Program-made: the position numbers and the translations under genes
Shown here: positions 9,220 through 16,420 of the stretch, piece by piece
Numbering within the stretch: the stretch's first letter is position 1
How the letters are laid out: each line of letters begins with the position of its first letter
Notes under the pieces: model-generated
Told to the model about the DNA's origin: nothing
Seen by the model: the letters and a program-made list of their open reading frames with translations, nothing else
Database searches by the model: none
NCBI GenBank assembly: GCA_902794155.1
Contig: CADBGN010000003.1
Span: forward strand, 1-64,000
Length of the DNA stretch: 64,000 nucleotides
Reading direction: 5' to 3'
Source of the DNA: an uncultured Bacteroidia bacterium
Lineage (GTDB): Bacteria > Bacteroidota > Bacteroidia > Bacteroidales > F082

Positions 9220-10245
9220 CTATTCATTGTCGTGAACTGCGTCCCGCAGTTCACCACTCGAGATAAACTCAATATTCCTTTTCAGCCCCTCATATCCGGC
9301 GCGTTGCATGGCGGAGCGCTTGAATAATGCCTCGAAGTCAGCTTCCGATAGGTTCTTCCAATCTTTTTCTCTCATGGTCATGAGCCGTTCCGAAGGCTGA
9401 AACTCTTGCTCCTTATTGGGCAAGGCGAAACGATTGTAGGGACACACATCCTGGCAGATGTCGCAGCCGTACATCCAGCCTTTGAAAGTCTTGGGGTCAA
9501 TTCCAATAAGGCTGCCTTTGTATTCTATGGTCAGGTAGGAGATGCACTTGCGCGCGTCGATGTGAAAAGGGGCTTCCAAAGCATGGGTCGGGCAGGCATC
9601 GATGCATTTCGTGCAGCGACCGCAGCGGTTGGTGAGCTCTTGGCCGGTTTCGGCGAGTGCTATGGGCAGAAACAAGTGCCCGATGAAGAAAAAAGAACCT
9701 CCACATTGTCGCAAACTGCGTCCCGCAGTTGATTCTTTCTCTTGTGTTTGACTGCGAGACGCAGTCAGTGATAATGGGGGGTGAATCAATAAGGTGTTCT
9801 TCCCTATGAATCCCAAGCCACAGCGCACTGCCCAGGCACGGTCTAAAACGGGAGCCGAGTCGACGAACACGCGTACGCTATCCATTTTTCCTGTCTGTGT
9901 CTCAATGCGTTCCAGTAGTTGTCGTAGCTTGCGCTTCAACACATCGTGGTAGTCGGCACCATAGGCGTATTTGGCGATTTTGAAATGTTCGCCATCACCG
10001 ATTTGTATTTTTGGATAATAGTTGTAAAGTACTGTGACAATGGACTTTGTGCCTTCCACTAGGAGCCGCGGGTCGTAGCGCTTCTCCTTGTTGCGGGTCA
10101 GGTAGCCCATTTCACCCTCACAGTCGCTCTCGAGCCACTGTTCGACATGCATCGACTCTTCCTCCAACGCCGTCGCTTGGGCAATGCCGCAAGCGTCGAA
10201 GCCCATTTGTTTGGCTTCCTCGATGATCCATTTTGACAACTCCAT
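9220..10245 (-). CDS. queG: Epoxyqueuosine reductase QueG with repeat-encoded insert
   Basis: 341 residues. It reduces epoxyqueuosine to queuosine in tRNA, the last step of queuosine synthesis, using cobalamin and two [4Fe-4S] clusters. Visible are VDSAPVLDRAWA (substrate-site Asp region), GLGFIGKNTLLIHP, and the cluster motifs CGRCTKCIDACP (208-219) and CDICQDVCPYN (261-271). Residues ~157-181, between IHPP and GSFFFIGHLFLP, are encoded by an inserted pair of palindromes (9714-9766). The last residues, GELRDAVHDNE, come from a second copy (9232-9254). Without the insert the protein would have the usual length of about 315. Reading frame and all cluster cysteines are intact, so it may still work. 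Confidence 0.93.
   Translation of the reverse strand: MELSKWIIEEAKQMGFDACGIAQATALEEESMHVEQWLESDCEGEMGYLTRNKEKRYDPRLLVEGTKSIVTVLYNYYPKIQIGDGEHFKIAKYAYGADYHDVLKRKLRQLLERIETQTGKMDSVRVFVDSAPVLDRAWAVRCGLGFIGKNTLLIHPPLSLTASRSQTQEKESTAGRSLRQCGGSFFFIGHLFLPIALAETGQELTNRCGRCTKCIDACPTHALEAPFHIDARKCISYLTIEYKGSLIGIDPKTFKGWMYGCDICQDVCPYNRFALPNKEQEFQPSERLMTMREKDWKNLSEADFEALFKRSAMQRAGYEGLKRNIEFISSGELRDAVHDNE
9232..9254. repeat. Palindrome GTGAACTGC-gtccc-GCAGTTCAC at the queG 3' end
   Basis: Perfect 9-bp arms around a 5-bp loop, lying in the last codons of queG. It shares its core and flank with the copy inside queG at 9714-9730: both read AACTGCGGGACGCAGTT then CGACAATG on the minus strand. Confidence 0.9.
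9714..9766. repeat. Paired palindrome inserted in frame in queG
   Basis: Two hairpins, AACTGC-gtccc-GCAGTT (9714-9730) and GACTGC-gagac-GCAGTC (9750-9766), face each other across a 19-bp spacer. The second resembles the reverse complement of the first, so the pair looks like a small composite palindromic element. Related GACTGCGAGACGC sequence lies at 20015-20064 and 21003-21022. Confidence 0.88.
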
Positions 10246-10383
10246 CTTTTTAGGCTATGGGATTGCCTAGCGGCAAGAAATCTGTCAAAAATCACTTTTG
10301 GTAAAGCAACCTTTCAAAATTCATTTTTATAGATTCTGATCACGATTTTTGAAAGATTTCTTTGCGAAGCAAATACCAAATAC

Positions 10384-11079
10384 TTAGAACGGTGCAAATG
10401 TCAAGCCTACCGACAGGGGATGGAACGTGGGGGCGTTGTGGCCCACCTCAAACACGGGGCTGATTTGGTAGGCGGCAAAGGCGCTCACCCATCTCCAACC
10501 TATGCGCAGAGTGGCTGAATAGGCCATGCGCTCCACATTGCTGATATAGCATTGTTTTTCATGCACCGTGGCACCACTTTCGTTAGTCAAGGCGTAGTCT
10601 TCACCGTCGGGACCCACGTATTTTGTCTTTGTGGCTAACATCAGTCCGACTTTGACGCCCACGCCAATCTTCACTGCGTCCTTGATGCGGAAACGCAACT
10701 CCAAAGGCACTTCGCCGTATGTTGGATTCACCTTATAGCGTTTGAAATTCTCCACATCGCGGTAGCTTTGGTATTCAAAATCTCCGTTGGTGTATGGATT
10801 CAGAATACGCGTGTAGGAATAGTAGTTGTGTGACGACAGGCCCAAGCCGATGCTCACAGTGTGTTTGGAGCTTTCGCCCAAAGGGAAGTTGTAAGTTAGG
10901 GCGAAGCTCACGCCTTGGTTGAAGCTACGAGGATCCCAATTGTCACTGGGAGCAAGTTGTAAGTCGCTGAACAAGTCGAGGCCAAAGGTGACTTTTTTGT
11001 CGGTCTTGTTGGCAATGAGTTGGGCGAATGCGCTCGCCGAAATGACTAATGCAATAAGTGTAAATAAAACTTTCTTCAT
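10384..11079 (-). CDS. Secreted outer-membrane beta-barrel protein, function unknown
   Basis: 231 residues with a signal peptide (MKKVLFTLIALVISASAFAQ) and a run of amphipathic beta strands ending in an aromatic residue (LSVGLTFAPF), the usual mark of an outer-membrane barrel. Segments such as VSFALTYNFPLGESSKHTVS fit the 'outer membrane beta-barrel' families of Bacteroidota. It is not obviously paralogous to the barrel at 8570. There is no operon partner: 138 bp of AT-rich sequence lie between it and queG downstream. Confidence 0.7.
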   Translation of the reverse strand: MKKVLFTLIALVISASAFAQLIANKTDKKVTFGLDLFSDLQLAPSDNWDPRSFNQGVSFALTYNFPLGESSKHTVSIGLGLSSHNYYSYTRILNPYTNGDFEYQSYRDVENFKRYKVNPTYGEVPLELRFRIKDAVKIGVGVKVGLMLATKTKYVGPDGEDYALTNESGATVHEKQCYISNVERMAYSATLRIGWRWVSAFAAYQISPVFEVGHNAPTFHPLSVGLTFAPF

Positions 11080-11116
11080 ATTAAAAAAACTAATGTTTCA
11101 ACTGAATAACTGAACA

Positions 11117-11157
11117 ACTGACAACTCCTAACTCCTAACTCTTAACTCCCAACTCCT
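11117..11157. repeat. AT-rich heptad repeat (aactcct/aactccc)
   Basis: Tandem near-repeats of a 7-bp unit (aactcctaactcctaactc). The stop codon of the minus-strand gene 11135-11596 lies in it, and its last residues ELGVKS are encoded by it. Confidence 0.75.
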
Positions 11158-11596
11158 CCCTAATAGCAGTGCGTTCATCGAGCAAACGATTAATTTCTTC
11201 CTCTGAAAGATTGGGCTGCCGCAACTGGTCGTCTATGGCTGCCAAATGAGCCTCCAAATTCTCTGTCGTGCCTGGAATCTCGATGAGTTGCTTCTCTTTG
11301 TTGACAGGAGTTTCAGTTGAAGCAGCAGTTTGATTCTCAGTAAGCTGAATGTTGCCGGGAAGGTTCTTCAACTGTCCCATGACCATCTCAACCATCTGCT
11401 TGGTGAAAGGGTCGAGTTTGTATATCTCGATTTTCATGTCGTTCTTCAGTTCATCAAAGTCTTCGAGAAACATCTTCAGCTGTTCCTTTTGCTCTTCATT
11501 GATGCCTGGAATCGAGTCAAGGTCTTGCCCTTCAATGAGTTTCTTGAACATGTCCAAGAGGCCGTCGAGTCCGTTGTTGAGGTTATCGTTTTCCAT
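11135..11596 (-). CDS. Conserved-looking acidic protein of unknown function
   Basis: 153 residues from MENDNLNNG; no signal peptide or membrane segment. It is rich in Glu, Asp, Gln and Leu and predicted helical: LLDMFKKLIEGQDLDSIPG, then KDLDPFTKQ-like and MVMGQLKNLPGN segments, and a C-terminal helix pair with repeated QLRQ/EEINRLLDER. I do not recognise the family. The C-terminal residues ELGVKS and the stop come from an AT-rich heptad repeat, so the original protein may have ended differently. The longer start (MVFDDHF) is less convincing. Confidence 0.6.
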   Translation of the reverse strand: MENDNLNNGLDGLLDMFKKLIEGQDLDSIPGINEEQKEQLKMFLEDFDELKNDMKIEIYKLDPFTKQMVEMVMGQLKNLPGNIQLTENQTAASTETPVNKEKQLIEIPGTTENLEAHLAAIDDQLRQPNLSEEEINRLLDERTAIREELGVKS

Positions 11597-11734
11597 TGTG
11601 TTGTGTTTTGTGATCCCTTGGGGGACACTGAAATGGTCATCAAAAACCATTCCGACTGCAAAGAAACGAATTTTTTACGGAATGATTGTGACAGATTGAC
11701 AATTTTTCACGAATATTGCATCTCTAAACTTCCT

Positions 11735-11797
11735 TCTCTCAACTTTCAACTCTCAACTTTCAACTTTCAACTGACTCTAAACTCTAAACTCTCAACT
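11735..11797. repeat. AT-rich heptad repeat (ctcaact/ttcaact/ctaaact)
   Basis: About nine near-copies of a 7-bp unit occupy the space just before the crotonase ATG. The same kind of sequence occurs at 11117-11157 and 30511-30546. Confidence 0.75.
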
Positions 11798-11804
11798 AAC
11801 GAAA

Positions 11805-12593
11805 ATGGAATTCACCACGATAAAAGTACAACTGGGCGAAAGCATGGCATGGATCAACCTCGACCGCCCCGAGGTGCGCAACGCGCTGAATGCCGCGCTG
11901 ATACGCGAACTAACTGAAGTTTTCAACTGGCTCAATAGTCGCGACGACATCCGCGTTATCATCCTGAAGGGCAATGGACCCGCTTTTTGTGCAGGCGCCG
12001 ACTTGTCCTATATGAAGGAGATGGCAGGCTTCAGCTATAACCAAAACATAGCCGATGCCGAGAAGCTTTCCAAACTGTTTCAGACTATCTATTTTTGCGA
12101 CAAGGCCGTCATCGTCGATGTGCATGGTGCTTGCATAGGTGGGGCCAATGGCATCGTTGCTGCCGCCGATATCGTCATCGCCGAGTGTCAGACGAAGTTC
12201 GCCTTCACTGAGGTGCGCTTGGGTCTCACGCCTGCAACTATCTCGCCTTTTGTGGTCAGCAAGATTGGCAACACAGCGGCCAAGGAGTTCATGCTCACAG
12301 GTCGTCGCTTCACCGCCGACGAGGCCAAAGCCTTCGGCTTGGTAAATGTGGTTGTCGACGAAACGGAGATGATCGATGCCGAACGCAAGTACATTGAGCA
12401 TTTCATGCAGGCCTCGCCCGATGCCATCGCTGAGTGCAAGCACCTGCTCAGATTGGTGAATGGCACTGCCGACCGCTATAATCCCATCTTCATGAATACT
12501 TCGGTGCTCATTGCCAACCAACGTATCTCAAAGGCTGGGCAGGAGGGCATGAAGGCGTTTTTTGAGAAACGGAAACCTGAGTGGAATAAGTAA
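11805..12593 (+). CDS. Enoyl-CoA hydratase/isomerase family (crotonase) protein
   Basis: 262 residues, the normal length. Crotonase features are LDRPEVRNALNAALI, the oxyanion-hole segments FCAGADLSYM and GACIGGANGIVAAADIVIA, and TEVRLGLTPATISPFVV with a Glu in the active-site loop. The last pattern resembles methylglutaconyl-CoA hydratase and related hydratases of branched-chain catabolism more than isomerases, but substrate choice cannot be fixed from sequence. It is followed after 18 bp by elbB on the same strand, so they probably form one transcript. Confidence 0.85.
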   Translation: MEFTTIKVQLGESMAWINLDRPEVRNALNAALIRELTEVFNWLNSRDDIRVIILKGNGPAFCAGADLSYMKEMAGFSYNQNIADAEKLSKLFQTIYFCDKAVIVDVHGACIGGANGIVAAADIVIAECQTKFAFTEVRLGLTPATISPFVVSKIGNTAAKEFMLTGRRFTADEAKAFGLVNVVVDETEMIDAERKYIEHFMQASPDAIAECKHLLRLVNGTADRYNPIFMNTSVLIANQRISKAGQEGMKAFFEKRKPEWNK

Positions 12594-12611
12594 TCATAAA
12601 ATATACATATC

Positions 12612-13271
12612 ATGAAAAAATTTGCAGTAATCTTAGCCGGCTGCGGCCGCAAGGATGGTAGCGAAATCAACGAGGCCATTACCCTGTTGCTCTCCATCGA
12701 GCAACACCATTGTGAATACCAATGTTTTGCGCCCAATCGGCCGCAGACTGAGGTCATTGACCATCTCACAGAGAAACAGGTCAAGGAAGAACGCAACATC
12801 CTGACTGAGGCTGCCCGTTTGGCCCGCAGTCGCATCTTGCCCATCGAGGAATACAAAGCCACCGACTTCGACGGCCTTTTCTTCAGCGGTGGCTATGGTG
12901 TAGCCAAAAACCTGTGCGATTATGCCTACAAAGGTGCCGACATGGAGGTGCAACCCGATGTGGCCCGAGCCATCATCGAGACGCGTGAAGCTGGCAAACC
13001 TCTCGGTGGCATGTGCATCGCCCCTGTGATGTTCGCCAAGCTATTGCCCGGCGTGTGCGTCACCTTGGGCAACGAAGGCACACCTGATGCCGAAAACATC
13101 CGTAAAATGGGTGCCTTCCACGTGCAGACCGAACACGGTGACGTTTGTGCTGACAACGAACTGCTGGTCTTCACCACACCCGCTTATATGCTCGATGCAA
13201 CATTGAAAGACGTTTACGACGGGGCCTACAATTTGGTGGAGTCGGTAGTCGATTATCTCGATAAAAAATAG
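12612..13271 (+). CDS. elbB: ElbB/Es1 family glyoxalase-like protein
   Basis: 219 residues of the DJ-1/PfpI-like Es1 (SCRP-27A) group. The start KFAVILAGCGRKDGSEINEA and the nucleophile segment GGMCIAPVMFAKLL are diagnostic; the Cys corresponds to the glyoxalase III nucleophile described for E. coli ElbB. FFSGGYGVAKNL and QTEHGDVCAD are also typical. The in vivo role is unclear (dicarbonyl detoxification, and a genetic link to isoprenoid synthesis in E. coli). Co-transcription with the crotonase gene is likely from the 18-bp gap. Confidence 0.9.
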   Translation: MKKFAVILAGCGRKDGSEINEAITLLLSIEQHHCEYQCFAPNRPQTEVIDHLTEKQVKEERNILTEAARLARSRILPIEEYKATDFDGLFFSGGYGVAKNLCDYAYKGADMEVQPDVARAIIETREAGKPLGGMCIAPVMFAKLLPGVCVTLGNEGTPDAENIRKMGAFHVQTEHGDVCADNELLVFTTPAYMLDATLKDVYDGAYNLVESVVDYLDKK

Positions 13272-13323
13272 ACTTAATGAGTAGTTGAACAATATTAGTT
13301 TACATAAAAGGCAAGAGATCTTG

Positions 13324-13380
13324 GCAGTCAGCAGTCAGCCGCCAGCCATGGTGCTACCAAGCTGATAGCTGACGGCTAAG
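13324..13380. repeat. CAGTCAGC/GCTGATAGC inverted repeat (copy 1)
   Basis: The left arm contains CAGTCAGCAGTCAGCCG and the right arm AGCTGATAGCTGACGGC. The same family forms a longer inverted repeat at 31935-32018. It lies downstream of elbB. Confidence 0.75.
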
Positions 13381-13454
13381 AAGCTTATAGTAATGCAGTT
13401 TAATTTGAATAGTTATTTAATATTCCTATTTATTAACCTTAAATTTTAAACCTT

Positions 13455-13928
13455 ATGAAAAAGTTATTATTAGTTCTGGCAATAGCTATGATGGCTATTC
13501 CTTCCTTGGCACAAGACTATACTCGTGGAAGAGGCTTCTTTGTTCGTCCCGAAATGTATGGTGGTTTCTTTGCGAATGTGGGTTATCAGATTAGTCCTTA
13601 TGTTCAAGTATCTGTAGGCCCAGGTGCATTGTTGCTCCTTAATAAAACAGGCAACAATTTTTCTGTTGATTTAGTTGGAACGGTTCATGGCGGTGTCCGT
13701 GTTTATACTTCTGGCAAAAATCCATGGTCAGCTTTGATCGACTATCATGTAGGAGCATTTAGGTATAATAGAGATCCTATATGGAGACATGCAATTGTTG
13801 GTGGAGCGAGCTATAAAGATCTGGATTTCGGCGGAGGTCTGCAAATGATGTTTGGACCAAATGCCCAGGTTTTCGGTTATGGGCCACTGGTTACAGTAGG
13901 TTATAACTTCCGCTTCTATAAGCATTAA
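13455..13928 (+). CDS. Small secreted beta-barrel-like protein
   Basis: 157 residues with a clear signal peptide (MKKLLLVLAIAMMAIPSLAQ). The mature part is Gly/Tyr/Phe-rich with alternating strands (FFVRPEMYGGFFANVGYQIS, QVFGYGPLVTVGYNFRFYKH), suggesting a short outer-membrane barrel or a lipocalin-like beta structure. No family recognised. The end overlaps the convergent upp gene by 4 bp. Confidence 0.65.
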   Translation: MKKLLLVLAIAMMAIPSLAQDYTRGRGFFVRPEMYGGFFANVGYQISPYVQVSVGPGALLLLNKTGNNFSVDLVGTVHGGVRVYTSGKNPWSALIDYHVGAFRYNRDPIWRHAIVGGASYKDLDFGGGLQMMFGPNAQVFGYGPLVTVGYNFRFYKH

Positions 13929-14587
13929 ATCTTATCGCCATAAGCGAGATCCCCTGCGTCGCCTAATCCGGGCACAATGTATTTGTGCTCGTTCAGGATG
14001 GGGTCGATGGCAGCGCACCAAAGTGTGACGTTGTCAAGGGGCTTGAACAGTTTCATCAGGTTGTCGATGCCCGCTTGTGCGGCAATGACGCAACACAGAT
14101 GGAGCTGTTTCGGTATGCCTTTGGTGCAAAGGGCTTGGTAGGCCAATTCGAGACTGCCGCCCGTGGCCAGCATCGGGTCGGCGATGATGAGGGTCTTGTC
14201 AGTCAGGTCGGGGGCGGCCAGGTATTCCACTTTGATGCCCACGCTCTCATGCTTCTCATCGAGATAATAGCGGTATGCCGACACAAAGGCGTTGCCTGCA
14301 TGGTCGAAGATGTCGAGGAAGCCTTGGTGGAAGGGTAGACCGGCGCGAAACACCGTGGCTAGCACGACTTCGTCGTCGGGTGTGTTAGCCTTGGCTTCGG
14401 CCAAGGGCGTCTGTATGGTCTTCTCTGAATAATGCAAGGTTTTGCTCACCTCGTAGGCCATCAGTTGCCCGATGCGTTGCAGGTTGTAACGGAAGGTGCC
14501 TCTGTCGCCTTGGACTTTGATGTCCCTCAACTCAGCCACATACTGGTTGATAATGGTGTTGTTTGCTGCAAAATTAATGATCTTCAC
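13925..14587 (-). CDS. upp: Uracil phosphoribosyltransferase
   Basis: 220 residues. It makes UMP from uracil and PRPP (pyrimidine salvage, cytoplasm). The PRPP-binding loop is LIIADPMLATGGS; VLATVFRAGLPFHQGF and the C-terminal PGLGDAGDLAYG uracil-binding segment are typical of Upp rather than PyrR. The ATG lies 18 bp below a minus-strand -7 box at 14605-14612. It is monocistronic; its 3' end meets the small secreted gene. Confidence 0.95.
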   Translation of the reverse strand: MKIINFAANNTIINQYVAELRDIKVQGDRGTFRYNLQRIGQLMAYEVSKTLHYSEKTIQTPLAEAKANTPDDEVVLATVFRAGLPFHQGFLDIFDHAGNAFVSAYRYYLDEKHESVGIKVEYLAAPDLTDKTLIIADPMLATGGSLELAYQALCTKGIPKQLHLCCVIAAQAGIDNLMKLFKPLDNVTLWCAAIDPILNEHKYIVPGLGDAGDLAYGDKI

Positions 14588-14604
14588 GGCTCGAAAGTTT
14601 TGGG

Positions 14605-14612
14605 CAAAGATA
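14605..14612 (-). promoter_or_regulatory. -7 box (TATCTTTG on minus strand) for upp
   Basis: TAnnTTTG match 18 bp upstream of the upp ATG. Confidence 0.55.
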
Positions 14613-14622
14613 GTAAAAAATT

Positions 14623-14653
14623 GAGGGCGGCCTTGTGACCGCCCTCGTTTTTT
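14623..14653 (-). terminator. Bidirectional-looking intrinsic terminator
   Basis: The stem GAGGGCGG / CCGCCCTC (14623-14630 with 14639-14646) has an 8-bp loop. On the minus strand it is followed by AATTTTTT, so it most likely ends the Ser-rich gene's transcript 31 bp after its stop. A T-run (GTTTTTT, to 14653) also follows on the plus strand. Confidence 0.8.
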
Positions 14654-14676
14654 ATGTTTTTTGTTTTACAGGGGTC

Positions 14677-15855
14677 TTATCTGCGTCCGCTGCTTGAGCT
14701 TCTGCTTGAGCTACTTGAGCCTCTTGAGGAGCTGCTGCTGGTTCCGCTTGAACGGGTGTTGCTGCTGGAGCTGCTGGTGCGGCTGCTGGAGCTTGAGCTG
14801 GTTCCGCTTGAACGGGTGCTACTGCTTGAGCTGTTGGCGCGGCTGCTACCGCTGTTGCTGGTGCTAGTGGAACGGCTGCTGTTGGAGCTAGAACTGTTCA
14901 CTCGGCTGCTTGAACTGTTGGTGCCACTGCTGGTGCGGCTTGTGCTTGAGCTCCCGCTGCTGACACGGCTGCTCCCGCTGTTGCTCGTGTTGGTGCGGCT
15001 TGAGCTGTTGCTGTTGATCACTGGGCGGGTGCTGGTACCAGTGTCAGTGCGACCGCTGGTGGTGTTGCTGACTCGACCGTTTGAGTTGGAGTTGTTCACT
15101 CGATTGCCTGCGGTTGAGCCTGTAGAAGCCCCGTTGTTGTTGGGAACTACCGTATTGGAGGAGTTGCTTCCAGAGCTCATGCTTCCACCGTTGGCTTTGG
15201 GTCTGACGGTTGCACTAGGTGCCGGTTCGTTATATACTTCGGGGTGGGTGGCAGGATAACCGCCGTTGCTGTGGTGGTATCCGTAGGTGTGGTGATGCGG
15301 ATCCATCGGGGGCGGCATGCCAGGACCGTGTCCAGGAGGCGGAGGCGGCATCGGCGGGCGATAGCCGTCGTAGTAGTAGCGGTAGGTGCCCGGGCGGTGG
15401 TAGTAGCGGATGCGCGGAGGTATGGTGATGACCACCCAACGCTCGCGGCGCGGACCGTCCCAGTAGAAGGTGATGGGCTCGAAGTATTCGAAGGTGGTGA
15501 AGCTGTAGAGCTCGTTGCCTAATTCGTAGTAGGGCATGATGGTGAAGGCGTACCTTCTGTCGATGCGATACAGCGGGATGTCGATCTCGATTCTCTTGAT
15601 GCGACCGGGGTACACTCTGACGTATTTCTCGGCGTAGCTGTAGCCGTAGTCAGGGTCGAGGTAGAGGGAGACATAACCCCTATAGGTGTAGTCGCCGATA
15701 TTCTCCACGTCATAAATGACCGTGATAGAGTTGTAGTTGTACACCATCACGGGCTGTGAGACCAAGGCGAGTTCAGGTGGGTAGCCTCCGGCTGCTTTTG
15801 CTGCGATGGATCCTATTACCAACAGGATGCTCATCAGGATGTTCTTGGTTTTCAT
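14677..15855 (-). CDS. Secreted protein with Ser/Arg/Thr-rich low-complexity tail
   Basis: 392 residues. Signal peptide (MKTKNILMSILLVIGSIAAKA), then an Ig-like beta domain (~22-135) about forces between strands of the form YDVENIGDYTYRGYVSLYL, then a Tyr/Arg/Pro-rich linker with a run of prolines and PHHHTYGYHHS. The last ~170 residues are Ser/Thr/Asn/Gly with regularly spaced Arg (SSSSRTSSSSSNTR type), ending in GRR. No catalytic motif. The tail could be a flexible cell-wall or surface stalk. The family is not recognised. The long Leu-rich frame opposite the tail is its antisense shadow. Confidence 0.75.
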   Translation of the reverse strand: MKTKNILMSILLVIGSIAAKAAGGYPPELALVSQPVMVYNYNSITVIYDVENIGDYTYRGYVSLYLDPDYGYSYAEKYVRVYPGRIKRIEIDIPLYRIDRRYAFTIMPYYELGNELYSFTTFEYFEPITFYWDGPRRERWVVITIPPRIRYYHRPGTYRYYYDGYRPPMPPPPPGHGPGMPPPMDPHHHTYGYHHSNGGYPATHPEVYNEPAPSATVRPKANGGSMSSGSNSSNTVVPNNNGASTGSTAGNRVNNSNSNGRVSNTTSGRTDTGTSTRPVINSNSSSRTNTSNSGSSRVSSGSSSTSRTSSGTNSSSSRVNSSSSNSSRSTSTSNSGSSRANSSSSSTRSSGTSSSSSSRTSSSSSNTRSSGTSSSSSRGSSSSSRSSSSGRR

Positions 15856-15932
15856 AGTTGGTGATTTTTTAAGGGTTTGACATCTTATTTATAGTGTTCA
15901 CTTTGATCTATACCAAAACCGTGCCAAAATCT

Positions 15933-16025
15933 TGTAGGGCTGTTGTCTTACGGCACCCGCTGTTAAACCAAACAGCGGCTGCCACGATGTGACAGCCCTA
16001 CAAGCCATTGTGTGACAGCCCTACA
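15933..16025. repeat. TGTAGGGCTGT inverted repeat element
   Basis: The left end TGTAGGGCTGT is matched by two inverted right ends TGTGACAGCCCTACA. Inside lies the hairpin CCGCTGTT-aaacca-AACAGCGG (15957-15978). The right end supplies the TAG stop codon of the 65-residue gene. Confidence 0.8.
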
Positions 16026-16218
16026 GTATTTTAATGTAGATCTTGGAATTGGCGCGCAGCGAGCCATCAAGGCCGATGACGTTGCCGAAGGCATCTTTCA
16101 CTTCGATGCCCTCCAAGTTGAGGGGCAGGTTTTTCGCCCGGAAGTAGGCCAGCACGACCGATTTCACTTTTGCACCGTAATAGGTACGCACCTCAGTTTC
16201 GTTGACGAATGCTTTCAT
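16021..16218 (-). CDS. Small 65-residue protein, possible beta-grasp fold
   Basis: 65 residues (MKAFVNETEVRTYYGAKVKS...). The pattern of a short strand pair, a helix (SVVLAYFRAKNLPLN) and later strands (IEVKDAFGNVIG, SKIYIKIL) resembles small ubiquitin/ThiS-like proteins. There is no terminal Gly-Gly, so a sulfur-carrier role is unlikely. A -7 box at 16247-16254 supports expression. The stop codon lies in the adjacent repeat element, so the true C-terminus may have been trimmed or extended. Confidence 0.6.
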   Translation of the reverse strand: MKAFVNETEVRTYYGAKVKSVVLAYFRAKNLPLNLEGIEVKDAFGNVIGLDGSLRANSKIYIKIL

Positions 16219-16246
16219 GGTTGGATCGTTTAGTTCATTTCGTGGG

Positions 16247-16254
16247 CAAAATTA
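16247..16254 (-). promoter_or_regulatory. -7 box (TAATTTTG on minus strand)
   Basis: TAnnTTTG match 29 bp upstream of the 65-residue gene. Confidence 0.4.
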
Positions 16255-16420
16255 GCAAAACACCCCTTTTTTTTACTTTTTTTCGACAAAAAATCTTAAA
16301 TTAAGTATTTTTACCTATGGCAATTTTGATTTTTATTACTAATTTTGAAGCGATAAAAGTCCAAAAATGGCATGAAATCTATCAATTAAATAATTATATG
16401 TTCAATTAAATCAAAGAGTT

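Noticed and set aside
14654..15259. Leu/Glu-rich plus-strand frame of ~200 residues
   Set aside because: It is the complement of the Ser/Arg repeat tail (AGC/TCG codons read in reverse give Leu/Glu). No start region or family.
16021..16218. ThiS/MoaD sulfur carrier
   Set aside because: The fold pattern is suggestive but the C-terminal Gly-Gly is missing, and no thi or moa genes are near.
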